Below are positions 13,070-23,347 of a stretch of DNA of 31,773 nucleotides, one piece after another. The first letter of the stretch is position 1. The number at the start of each line of letters is the position of its first letter. This stretch comes from Haplomitrium mnioides (lineage: Eukaryota; Marchantiophyta; Haplomitriopsida; Calobryales), in contig JBNGIS010020712.1 of NCBI GenBank assembly GCA_049999725.1, positions 1-31,773 on the forward strand. The letters run 5' to 3'. The notes beneath the pieces are model-generated. The model saw only the letters and a program-made list of their open reading frames with translations, was not told the origin of the DNA and did not search any database. The position numbers and the translations under genes were made by a program.

Positions 13070-14298
13070 ATGATGCCACCTGCGTTCTTAGGAGTCGACG
13101 TAGATGGAACCATTCTTGGCGAGGGATACGCTGTACTCAAATTCATTGGTTTTAAATTGGATTCAGCTGATGCCTCTGGAGTGACTGGTCATTTCACAGT
13201 GTCTAAAAATTCCTGTCAGGTGTGTTTTCTGTGTTCACTCTCTACCTCGAAATAAGGTACTTAATCTTGCTCTTCTTTGTGGCGGCCTACAATTTTTGCG
13301 CACGCGATTCAGTTCGTGATAATTCGCTCCAAATTGTGTTGCCCGCTCTCATACCTTAGATAGCCCTCTTCTTTGGACGCTAGTGGTGTTTCCAGTGTGG
13401 CCGGAACAAAGTCTAGTATTTGATAAATTTAAGCTGCAGTCTTTTGAGTCCTTGCTCTTGCTATAGTGAATTAGCAAAGTTAAATTCTTTTTTTTGCTGA
13501 AATCTTTCTATCGTCAGTAAATGCGAATTGTCAGGCACGGGGAAAGGAACTTAACTGTAAATCACTACCCACAATTCCTCTTCAATTTTTTGGCAGTCCA
13601 GTCTACTCTCTCATGACGGAGCAGGAGATCTTTATCAGAAGTGTGCATAAAAACTTCACAGTTTTCTTGTGACGGATGACGGAAGTATTATTATTATGGA
13701 ATATACTCAAGCTAATATACTAATAACTTATATACCCAAGCTAATTAGCTTTGTCTTACTCTTGGCACTTGAGAGGATTTGGTCAAGTTTGTCACAGTTG
13801 TGAGTCAAAAGATGCTATCTGAGTTTAGCCTAGCTAGACGATAGGAAAACAATCTAGGTTCTCACCAGAGACTAATAGATGTGGCGAGGCACAGACATTT
13901 GTGAACCACTGATACTGTGAAGTTCCTTGTAGATATCTGCAGATAAGAAAGAAGAGCAATTGATGTGCCTGAATAACTGGTCAAGGGTCTAGATGCATGT
14001 GTTTTTCAGGTTTGGTTACTTGATGGTTGTATGACCGGAGAGAGTATGTTCCTTGTCAAATCTATCTGACAGCAGTATCACATATGTCCTATGATGTTGG
14101 CTGTAGCCTTTTGAGGTGCTGCATGGGGGCATAACAGCCTTTATTGCAGAGTCTATTGCCAGTGCTGGCGCAACAATCGTGTCAAACTATCAGCGCATTG
14201 CGGGTATTGAACTGAACGTCAATCATCTCATTGCTGTGCCTTTGGGGCATGAAGTTAAAGTAGCTGCGGTTCCAATAATGTCCGGGAAGAGGATTCAG
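13070..14298 (+). CDS. 1,4-dihydroxy-2-naphthoyl-CoA thioesterase-like, 3' end not found
   Basis: Hotdog-fold acyl-CoA thioesterase resembling plant DHNAT, which releases 1,4-dihydroxy-2-naphthoate from its CoA ester in peroxisomes during phylloquinone synthesis. Exon 1 is 13070-13219 (50 codons, ending SKNSCQ) and exon 2 is 14107-14298 (64 codons, starting PFEVLHGG), both phase 0 with GT-AG ends. The HGG turn is at residues 56-58 and the expected catalytic acid is E65 in FIAESIASAG, followed by RIAGIELNVNHL, typical of the family. ATG 13070 is the first in-frame ATG, so the mature N terminus is short. Family members continue for another 35-45 residues after the KRIQV-type junction (the last beta strands and, in plants, a peroxisomal signal). 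I cannot find that exon: mobile elements follow the donor at 14299. Either the last intron is very long or the gene is truncated. Other PaaI-like thioesterases are an alternative identity. Confidence 0.75.
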
Positions 14299-14615
14299 GT
14301 ACCTCACCAAGTGCTTCAGACTCTTCTATTGTAAGTGAAAAAGACAATCATTAGCAGTTTTTTCAATTCTATGAATCTGGAAATTTCCCAGTAGCACATA
14401 ACTGCTAGAATCTGCAGAAGCCTGTGGAACATAGGTGTATTGTGTCCAGATCTCTAATTTTGATCCACTGTCTTCCCCAGTAGCTTTTTGTTCTCTCCAG
14501 TTAACAGTTGTCTCTCCAGGCACTCATATTAGTTACTGTGGTGGGGTTTTGCTATCCCATGAACCCCTGTGGTCTGCAGATGTTAGAGTTGATTCAATTC
14601 ACAACTCTTTACACA
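14299..14615. other. Probable last intron of the thioesterase, first part
   Basis: It starts with the donor GTACCT. No coding continuation is visible. The stretch near 14440-14600 has weak similarity to 15640-15790 (shared phrases around CCCCTGTGG and a following GATTCAATTC-type motif), so it may be retroelement 3' sequence. Confidence 0.35.
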
Positions 14616-15189
14616 CTCTTTACTTATCTCTTTCTTTCTCTTTCATCCCGGGTTTTGTTTTGTTTGTTTGTGTGTGTGTGTGTGTTTTTTAAAGAATATA
14701 AAATATAATAAATAAATCAATATTCTTTTGTTTCTTTTTTAGGTTAGGGTAGCTTCAGAGGGCAGTGCTAGCCAACATTATGCCTACGTTTTCCCACCAC
14801 TTCCGGAATAGTGACAGAAATGTAGAACTTTAGTTTTGCCTTTGGCATAACTTATATCCACAGCTGGGAACTGACGAAGTCTGTGGTAAAGTAGTAGTAA
14901 TCTGTCAATACTACTCATAATGCTGCTTAGAGGTCTATGGCAAGTGCTTGACAAACACTATGCGCATCACCGCACTTCTCCTCTAGTTAGCTAGCTAGTT
15001 AGTTTATTTTATTTTATTTTAAAACTTTTATTTTATTTTTGGGTTTCTTCTGCTTTATTTTTGTTTTTGATTGGGGTGGAGGTTGGGTTGTTAATCTTTT
15101 CAATCTTCAGTACAGATCATCTTGATTAATTTTATGATTGGCTACCTTAGTTTGTAAGTATGGAGTTCTCTCAATACTTATAAAGATAT
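14616..15189 (+). mobile_element. Penelope-like element 3' end, 5'-truncated copy 1
   Basis: It matches 23440-23995 and 26380-26968 almost base for base: a pyrimidine-rich lead with CTTTCATCCCGGGTTT, a (TG)n run, an AAAGAATATA stretch, the structured core at 14776-14922, a TTTTATTTT-rich stretch, and the terminal block ending AATACTTATAAAGATAT. No coding part is present, so this copy is only 3' untranslated sequence. It lies just downstream of the thioesterase donor. I could not define a clean target duplication. Confidence 0.75.
14776..14922 (+). other. Structured RNA core of the PLE 3' UTR, copy 1
   Basis: Helices visible by complementarity: P1 CATTATG (14776-14782) with CATAATG (14916-14922); P2 CTACGTTT (14784-14791) with AAATGTAG (14818-14825), one G-U pair where the other copies have G-C; an optional hairpin AGTTTTGCC/GGCATAACT in the linker; P3 CCACAG (14858-14863) with CTGTGG (14881-14886) around the loop CTGGGAACTGACGAAGT; P4 AGTAGTA (14890-14896) with TACTACT (14909-14915). 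P1 abuts P2 on one side and P4 on the other, as in a multi-helix junction. Function is unknown. Confidence 0.6.
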
Positions 15190-15842
15190 ATACACTTTTA
15201 TAAGCTCAAAATTTTAGCTTGGTAGTGCTAGAAAGAAACATTTTCTGGTGGCTCTATAAGCCAATGCTTACGGCTGATCAGGGATATTAATTAAAATTCG
15301 ATTCATTTCCTTTTTCTTTTTCTTGGTGGTAATTTTTAGATTTTTCATAGAACAGGACTAAAACGTTTTGTTGCCAAACAGAAAATACAACTAGCAACCT
15401 GAACAAAATTTTTCTCTTTTATTTTGGCCGGATGTAAAAAGCTTGACTTCCAAACATCAAATATACCAGATTTAGCTGGTCTCTGTTTTCCTTTCTAGTT
15501 AGCTCTTTGTGATTCTTGCCTTGTGGCCCCATCTGCTTTGTAATTATTGTGTCCCAGACTAACCCCACCCCCAACCCACCTTGAGTTTCTATCCCATAAA
15601 AATCAAGCCAGTTTATATTATTCTGTGGTTCAGTTAGTTAACTTTATTCTTGCTCATTTCTCTTGGATTCTGTTACTTTGCTCCCAGTTGTTTATTACTC
15701 TTGTGGTACTGCTGGTTTGCTACCTGTTTTTTCTGATGACACCCCTATGACCTGTGGGTGTTAAAAGTAACTCAATTGAACCCCTGTTGCCTTCAGGCTG
15801 GTTTGGGACTTCAATCAATTCAATTTTCTCTGTGGAATACAT
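15190..15842 (+). mobile_element. Degraded sequence ending in a LINE 3' tail
   Basis: Nothing codes here. The segment 15786-15825 (GCCTTCAGGCTGG then GGGACTTCAATCAATTC) matches the 3' tail of the LINE at 19930-19965 (GCCCTAGGGCTGG then GGGACTTTAATCAAATTC), including a short hairpin conserved by paired changes. The LINE start is not definable; 15190-15600 shows no feature I can support. Confidence 0.45.
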
Positions 15843-16749
15843 TGTTAGAAAGTAAACTTGAAAATCCACGTGAAGGAGTTGAGAAAGCCTGTTGAGAGAG
15901 CACTTAACAAGAAAACAATGCTTTGAAGGAGACAGGAATGAGGTCAGATCAAAGAATGCCAGATATCAGGTCACGAAACGGCAGAATTGCGATACTCCAG
16001 GAATCGATCAAGGGGGGGGGGGGGGGGGTCCAGGTGCTCACGAAAAACGCCAGACCCTCCCCGTGCATCCCTGGCTCGATATTGTGTTTTCGCAAAACCG
16101 CGATACTGCAGGGAAGTCAAAAAAGGGGAACTCGATTCCCCTTTTTCGATTTCCTGATTTTCACCACCGCTGCGACCTCCTCGACCTGCTGATATTCGCC
16201 ACCAGAGAAGCCGCAGCCTTCTTGCGACCTCCTCACGAAGTATGGTCGCCCGTCGTATGTTCCGTGTGCTCCTAACATGATATCTTGATAATGCAGAGAA
16301 CACAGTCGCGATGCTGCGACCTTCATAAATATCGAACCAGAGGAAGAATGCACAAGGGAAATATGAATGCTGAGGATGAACCCGAATATGGGTCCTCTTC
16401 GTTTTTATACACAGAGATACAGCTTGTGCTGCATAAAAATAGACGCCCGTAATGCAAGGGGCGTGCATAACAATGTACATTCAGGAGGAACGCCAGGTGG
16501 AGGTGATTGTGGACGCATATGCTCCAGTCGCATGTGCCAGCATATAAGGAACCTCCTAAGCTTTAAGAGCACGTCACGAGTGCCCTGCAACTATCTTCCT
16601 AAGTCATGATACAATCATCAAGAAGGGCCATGCACGATGACTATTCCTTCTTGTAGACAAAATAAATGCTAAGCTAACATGGTTAGCTTAGTCATAACTA
16701 ACAATCTGTTAGTTACATCTATATTTAGCAGCAAAGATACATTCCAACA
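15843..16749 (-). mobile_element. Solo LTR, 907 bp, with TACAT target duplication
   Basis: The plus strand starts TGTTAGAAAG and ends CATTCCAACA, the TG...CA termini of an LTR, and is flanked by TACAT at 15838-15842 and 16750-16754, a perfect 5-bp target duplication. Orientation is minus: read that way it begins TGTTGGAATG, passes TGTATAAAAACG (a TATA box near 16400) and ends CTAACA. No internal retroelement sequence adjoins it, so it is a solo LTR left by LTR-LTR recombination. The U3 part contains two adjacent palindromes (16669-16691 and 16694-16714). A run of 17 G at 16012-16028 replaces a GGG in the related copy at 26970-27550. TGTTGGAA-type ends are common in Copia elements, but the superfamily is an inference. 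Confidence 0.85.
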
Positions 16750-16773
16750 TACATCAAAGTCCGAGCTACCTGG

Positions 16774-16783
16774 NNNNNNNNNN
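16774..16783. other. Assembly gap (10 N)
   Basis: Ten N bases. The nine bases on the left (GCTACCTGG, 16765-16773) are identical to the nine on the right (16784-16792), so the two contigs probably overlap here and the gap may contain no missing sequence. Confidence 0.95.
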
Positions 16784-19700
16784 GCTACCTGGGCAGAGGG
16801 TAAGATTGTTGACATTCAGAACAGGTTTTGCACCTGATTCGGGACGGTCCATCCCCATAGGGATCCACAGGGGGTGGGGGGCCAGGATGTAGTCCCCCAC
16901 CTATGTTGGCAGTATTTTGGAATCGCCAAGGTTACCCCTAGCACAAGGGCATCCTGTCTGAAATCAGCCCCGACCCTAACAACATGATCTTCCTCGCTGA
17001 AACCTGGGAATCCATGAAGTCTTGGAAATCCAACATCCCTGGCTTTGAAGTGGTCTCTCTTTTCAACAGCAGATCAGGTAACCTAGGCCATGGAGGACTA
17101 GCATGCCTTACATATCCAACAGAATCAAAAAACACATTACAGTTATGGAAGCAGACACTTTCTACAGATACATTTGGCTCAAACTCAGCAAGCCTGCTGG
17201 CCTAGATTGAGATGTCTACATTGCTATGTGCTACTTTCCAGGACAAAAGGTTACCTACACAGTTGATGAGGACTTTTAGCCACCCTGTGACAAGATGGGG
17301 GAATTCATTGATAAAGTCACCAATGAGGACCTAATGATAGTGGGAGACTTCAACTGCTGCACAGGCACACATCTTCAAACCAGAGGCAGCTGATAATGAG
17401 CAACCACATGAGATCCTAGAAGACCAGGTTTGCCTTCGACACAGCTCACAAGACAGCACTCTCACCACTACCACTCTCCTCACAGCCAAAACCCCCTCCA
17501 GCTTTAAACCCAACCCCTGGTTCAACGACACTGGTAGAGAAACCAGATCCCAGTGGCAAAAACAGATCAAACAGGGAGCACAAGCTACTGCGATCCGTGA
17601 AGCGCTCCATGCCTGGTGGAAATGCAGAAGGGAACTACGCCGCACCTGGATAGCACAACGTCTCCCCCAACTCATCTTGGACAAGAAGCGTCAACCAAAG
17701 AAATTATTCTCATCCCTCAAGGGCCAGCAAGACCAGCTCTAGCTGCACGACCTCCAAGACTGGAAGAAATATGGTGACAAGCTGTACCACTCTACATCAG
17801 TCACACCTAACCCACCCCCTTGGACCAACAACAAACCCACAACTGATGTTTTCACCACTGAAGAGGTCCTGGCTACGATCAAGAAGCTACACAACAAAGC
17901 ACCTGACTCCCTAGGGCTCCAAGCCCAAATGCTGAAAAGAGGATCCCAACCCCTCTCCCAACCCATCACCAACCTATTCAACCAGGTGATACAGACTGGA
18001 TTCCCTGCAGAGTGGAAGCTCAACACTATCATTCCAATCCACAAAGCTGGGGACAAAGGCCAACGCTCGAACTATCGTACCATCATGCTCAGCCCTCTAT
18101 TCCCGAAGCTCTTTGGGGCCACACTCAACTTCAAGATCACACAATGGAGCGAAGCACAACAGCTACGAGCTCAAGGACAAGCAGGGTTTCAGGAGAATCA
18201 CTCAACGACTGATCACCTGGTCACCATCCGCACCATCATTGAAGAACACAGACGTGCTGGAGGTCTGTACTGCTGTTTCGTAGATTTCCAGAAAGCCTTT
18301 GACTCAGTTCCACACAACAAACTCTGGTCCAGATTGCATGAGTTACACCTACCAACGGACTGGATCACGGCCATCCAGATCTTATATGAAGAAGTTTTGG
18401 CCTGTGTCGGCACACATCAGGGCATGTCGGAGCCTATCCATTGCAACATCGGTGTAAAGCAGGGCTGCCCACTCTCCCCCACCTTATTTGGCCTGTTCAT
18501 CGACAAACTGGAGGCAGTACTGGTCAATGTGGGAGCCCCTGCCCCCAATCTGCTAGCCCAGACCATTGGTATTCTCTTGTATGCAGATGACATAGTCCTC
18601 ATGTCAACAACAAGGGTTGGACTCCAACAACACCTAAAAACACTGGACGATTTCTGTAGCCAATCCGGTATGACTGTCAATATGAAGAAAACCAAGGTTC
18701 TGGTCTTTGGAAAATGGCTCACCACAGCACAGAGGGATACTTTCAAGTTCAGGCAGGACAATGTCGAAGTGATGAACCAGTACACCTATTTGGGGATACC
18801 AATACATACCCAGAGAGGATGGGGCTTTGGAGCCGAGCGCAGGATTACAGCAGTCTCGTCAGCTTATACCAATTGAACAGCTGGTGCAAGTTAAATGATA
18901 TATGACATATACCAATGAGAATTGACCTCTTCCATACCTTCGTTGTTCCAACAGCAACATATGGAGCAGAAATATGGGGACCCTCTCTAACTCCGGCCAT
19001 GTGGCTGAAACACAGTGAGAAACCACTCAAGAGGTTCCTCACTAGATTGGCCAATGTCCGCACCACCACACCTCTACACATCCTGCCAGCTGAATTTGGT
19101 ATGATACCCATTGAGGCGCACGCAGTGATGAAACTTGTCACATACCTGCAATCGATCCAAGACACAACACTGGCCAGATACCCAGCAATGGCTATGGAGG
19201 CATCTCGTCAGGCAGCCCCTGGAGACCCCACAAATTGGTACAATCAATGCCAGAAATGGCTGAAAAGATGGGGACTGGATATAGATGATCTTCCTATACA
19301 ATCAGGAAAAGTGCTTATGAACCATCTATCAACACATAACTTCACAGTCATATGGCAATCCTACAGTGCGGCATCCCGGACTGTCAAGTACAAGGCACTC
19401 GTCAACAACACTCCCTCAAGGCAAATCCAACAGTACTTGACGAGCAACATGTCACTTAAGCTGGTCCAGACCCTCACACAATTTCGTACTGGATCGCATC
19501 GATTGAGATGTGAAACAGCCAAATGGTCCAAGATCAACAACAAAGTCCGACCTGAGAAGTTGCGGTGCCTCCAATGCAACCTACAAGTCATGGAAGATGA
19601 ACACCACATCATCTTCTGTTGCCCCAGATACTATGAAATCCGGGGAAGGTTTCATGGACTTTTTGTAGAACAGAATGGGACAGTACAACAATTTCTCAAA

Positions 19701-19978
19701 TATCATGATCAACGCTGGCTGGCACTCTTCTTTCGGAAACTCATGCTGCTTAGATCTCAGAAATAGGCAGATTAGACATAGAGAGTAGAGGCGAGAGAGT
19801 GAGCATATGACTCACAAGCGGGTTTGTCCCCGCTCAACTGTTCTCAGTTAAACATGTTTTAGCTTACTACTTTTATTTTTGCACCCCTCCGCACTCTTGT
19901 GCGCAATGTACTCTCAGTCCTTATGGCCCTAGGGCTGGCTCGGGACTTTAATCAAATTCTATTCTATTCTATTCTCAA
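16784..19978 (+). mobile_element. Non-LTR retrotransposon (LINE), APE-RT type, decayed
   Basis: Apurinic endonuclease remnants come first: IFLAETWES near 16987, GLACL near 17096 and the diagnostic GDFN at 17343-17354, scattered over frames with stops. The reverse transcriptase follows (17750-18880), then a C-terminal region with a CCHC-like knuckle (19566-19624). The 3' UTR has three successive hairpins (19799-19849) and a tail GGGACTTTAATCAAATTC followed by (TATTC)n. The 5' end is at or beyond the gap. The many frame breaks mean that this copy cannot be active. Confidence 0.85.
17743..19766 (+). pseudogene. LINE ORF2 reverse transcriptase, frameshifted
   Basis: Two long frames together form the RT half of a LINE ORF2. 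The first is open from about 17743 to 18876 and carries FVDFQKAFD (motif A), GVKQGCPLSPTLF (motif B) and YADDIVL (motif C, codons at 18580-18600), with the thumb start QYTYLGIPI. The frame breaks near 18870, and the second (18915-19766) continues with FHTFVVPTATYGAEIWGPSL and a Cys/His knuckle starting CLQCNLQVMEDEHHIIFCC, both characteristic of LINE ORF2 C termini. It would copy its own transcript by target-primed reverse transcription if intact. The catalytic Asp residues survive, but the frameshift and the broken endonuclease make it a pseudogene. Confidence 0.85.
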
Positions 19979-20554
19979 ATATCACCAGAAACTTTTAGAC
20001 TTCTCTAGTATATGCGATCTCCATATGTGTAATAGGACAGCACAGTGGGCTCAATCTGGTCAATATCCCTGTAGAGGCAGTACAGGCATTGGACAATCAG
20101 TAGTGGATTACCTTCTATCCAAATCTCATAGATCCCCTAAGTTCCTTCAAAAGTTCTATATTGTGGACCACACACCTGAATCTGATCACACTCTACACTA
20201 AATCTTCTTACCACATAGCCACCCAGCCAGACAGTAAATTGAGGTCACCGTCCTACGCTCTTATCTATGATCACCCTCCTTCCAAAAAATGATCACAGGC
20301 CTATACAACAGAACTACACAAGCAACTCTCAACACTTACATCCCCAGATGCCACCTCACTCACAGCTATAATCCTGACCTCAGCTAAACTCAAATTTCCT
20401 ATAACCATGATCACCTCCAGGATATCTGCTAAATCCAGAAGCTTTTGACCCAGTCCCTGGTTCAACAATACAGCACAAAAGATATGCTCAATAAGGAAAA
20501 CCAAAGTCAAGAATAGAGCACCTTGAATGAGATCCAGGAGGCACTCCAAAACTT
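19979..20554 (+). mobile_element. Second LINE fragment, endonuclease C-terminal part
   Basis: The translated peptides LLDFSSICDLHMCN and GQSVVDYLLS, then PESDHT, are the C-terminal signature of LINE apurinic endonucleases (the SDH box). Downstream, PSPWFNNTAQ resembles NPWFNDTGRE at the same place in the first LINE. Stops interrupt it. It is a different, more decayed family or copy, and it ends at a 19-G run at 20555-20573. Confidence 0.65.
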
Positions 20555-20609
20555 GGGGGGGGGGGGGGGGGGGCGGGTATCGACTATAACTACCCACGGC
20601 TTGGATGGT

Positions 20610-21985
20610 GCTCACATCCATCTGATGAACCTCCCAGTTCATCTCTGCTGCTATGGCCACTAAACAGCAGATTGATGTCATCTTCACCGCTGGGGCAAAT
20701 GTTTCCTGAAAGTCTATACCTTCTTTCTGCAGATATCCCTTGGCCACCAGGCGTGCCTTGTGCTTGGTGATTTCATTTGCTGCTCCACGCTTGAGCTTGA
20801 ACACCCACTTGCACCCGACAGCTTTCCTGCCTTCTGGTAAATCTGTCAGAATCCCCATCCCATTCTGTATCAAGGATTGGAACTCCTTTTTTGTAGCCTG
20901 CTCCCACTGTGTCGCATCATCTTGTTCCATGACCTGTCTCAGGCTGGTTGGTTTTGGCTCAAGAGCAATATTTGCATTACCTTCTTCTATTCCAAGCCGG
21001 ACAAACAGTTTTCGAAGTCTCTGTGATCTCCTTACAGGTTGTGACTTCACCTCTTCAATTTCTTCAGACTCCTCGGGTAGCTGGTCCTTCTGCAAGTTGA
21101 TGGCCAGAAGACTGACCCTGGTCTTTATCACCTTGAGAGGTCTGCAGAAAAACAGGGAGGGCAGGGCTTGGATCTGGATCCACTCCTTTGCCTGTCTCCC
21201 ACTCATTGAAGATGACATCCCTACTCCTGATTATCTTGCTTGTAGCTTGGTCATACAGTCGATATGCCATTCCTCCACGGTGCCCAAAGAAGATGCACTG
21301 TGTAGCCTTAGGTTCCAACTTTGTATGAAGTGTGCTGGGAACCAAGGCATACACACCGCAACCTAAAACCTGAGATGCTTCATTGAAGGTTGAACTCCTT
21401 TCCAAGCCTGCCAAGGTGTCATCCCTTCAACTGCCTTCGTGGGGCTGATATTCTTCAAATATACAGCAGTGGCTACTGCTTTTGCTCAGAACCTGCCCTC
21501 CAGGCCAGCATGTTGCAACATGCTCCTAGCCTTTTCAACAATTGTCCTGTTCAGTCTCTCTGCCACACCATTCTGGTGTGGTGAATCCCGAGCAGTCACG
21601 TCTGCTCTAATACCACGCTTTGCAAGAAATTTCTGGAACATCTGGGAGGTGTACTCCCCTCCACCATCACTCCTCAAGATCTTGATCCTTCTGTAAACCT
21701 CATTCTCCATCTTAGCCAGGCATTCCTGGAAATATTGAAAGGTCTGATCTGTAGTACGCATGAAGTAGACAAAAGACATTCTGCTATAGTCCAGACTTTG
21801 ATGTTTTGCCGCTTCACAGAAATCCAGTGAAGTGGATTGATCTAAAGCCATATTGCTCACCATACTGGTGAATGCCCTGATTCCCTGTTCTCCCAAATGT
21901 CCAAGCCCATGATCATGTTGTCTCCCTGGACAGCCATATTCAGGCTTCCCTCTACTATCGGGATGCAATTGAATCTACATAGCTT
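20610..21985 (-). mobile_element. Ty1/Copia retrotransposon fragment: integrase and RT start
   Basis: On the minus strand, in order: a gag-pre-integrase remnant (LGHLGEQGIRA), the integrase core (ILRSDGGGEYTS, then SPHQNGVAERLNRT), the region AVATAVYLKNISPTKAVEGMT, CIFFGHRGGMAYRLYD, an RRSQRLRK linker, and the reverse transcriptase N terminus (VGCKWVFKLKRGA, KARLVAKGY, ETFAPAVKM). It stops at VHQMDV, before the catalytic YVDD box, next to the poly-G run at 20555-20573. Frames change at about 21485 and 21360. No LTR adjoins, so both ends are truncated. Copia order (integrase before RT) is clear. Confidence 0.85.
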
Positions 21986-23347
21986 ATGTTCCCTAATGCC
22001 AACACAAACTACCTTACCATGCTTATTCAGGACTTTAGAGTTTTCCCTATGGAAAAATTCATTGGGAACTTCAGAGATGCTAACAATCAGATAGATTCTA
22101 GGAAGTTCAAAGAAGTCGCTACTGCAGTTGAAATTTGCTGGATGCCAAGGTTACCTTCTTTTCTTCCTTGGGGGTATAATATTGAAGGTAAATCTAGGAG
22201 CCATTTATCCCCTAGATTTCATAAACCAACTCCCATGCTTTGGAGGCAAGGTCCTAAACTAGACTTTGAAGTTTTGCCACCTCAGCGGTTGTATTTGATG
22301 TGTGGAAATAAAGTTTTTATTTCCTGTCACAAAAAAGAAGAAGGAAAGGCCCTAGACTTTCTCTCCTCAACAGTAGTGGTAAAGTTTGGAAACCAGTGGT
22401 TTCTCCCTGCTTTTCCTCTTCATTGCTGGCTTTCAGTCTTTCTCCTAATGGTAGCACTAGGGTCTTTGGTCTGGTTGTCCCTCCTCTCCGTTTGTCTCCC
22501 CAGCCTGTTTATTTCCCTCCTTTATCATCTTCTAGAGTTTTTGGCTACAGAGATTTTCATAGGCATATTTCTTTTCTTGACAAGGTCATGTCCCAGGGTA
22601 AGTTTAGCTTAAGTTTACTCCACAAGTTTAAACTGCGTAATTTAGTGAGGATGCTGTTCCTTTTGTCCAGTTTCTCTCCCTTGGACTTAGGTGTTACTCC
22701 AGCACACAGTGTGCAGCTTTCTCTGGTCCTAGTTAACTTACTTAGGTCCAAGTCTGTCACCTTAGTTTATTCTCCTAAAAGTTCAGTTCATAGAGATCTT
22801 CTCATCTCTGTCTTTGTTTCTTACCACCTGAATAGAATCCAACTTTCCTTGATCCTTAGATTACCTGTCATGCTAGATTGCCTTCCTCCAGGTTTTAAGA
22901 AGTTTTGGTCTCCACCTCTAGTCGCCTGGAAGTATGCCAAAACCATAGGACAATCTTTTTGCAACTATAATCTTATAGGTAGAAAGTTAGATCAGCAAAG
23001 CCTTTTGCATATTTTAGCTGCTAACTGTGCCTGCTTTCATTTTGTTCCCTTCTTAGATTCTCATTGTGGTCATGTGGTCACAGCTAATCTTGATATTCTT
23101 AATAGGCCTAATCTTATAGACTTGTTTTCTTGTGGCACGAGAGTTAGATGGGCTTGTCTCTCTAAACTTTCTTTGCTTAGAGCTATAGGACAAGGCCTAC
23201 AGAAGTATGCTAACAGCTTAGAAGAGGTTTTTGCAGTGCAAGGCATTATGCAACGCTGGCTGTCTAAAGTGGTTGAGATTGTGAAATCTAAGTTGGAGGA
23301 CTTGCCTCTTCAGCGGTCTGCTACTTCTTCATATCCCTTAACTTGTT
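21986..23347 (+). pseudogene. PLE protein N-terminal part, frameshifted
   Basis: Two frames, 21986 to about 22400 and then 22370 onward, cover the N-terminal half of a PLE protein; one frameshift lies around 22390-22430. The second frame includes FGYRDFHRHISFLDKV and, near 22860-23150, RLPVMLDCLPPGFKKF, AWKYAKTIGQSFCNYN and GHVVTANLDIL. The last block (Cys residues, then HGHVVT-like, then the NLxIL motif) recurs upstream of RT in large Penelope-family proteins as I know them. The ORF is interrupted at 23348 by a nested insertion and continues at 23996. The very N terminus (21986-22250) has no recognisable domain. Confidence 0.55.

Noticed and set aside
14742-14812. Peptide starting VRVASEGSASQHYAYVF as the missing last exon of the thioesterase
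   Set aside because: It follows an AG and begins with Val-Arg-Val like a plausible continuation, but the same DNA occurs in the PLE 3' UTR at 23551 and 26492 and does not match the family C terminus.
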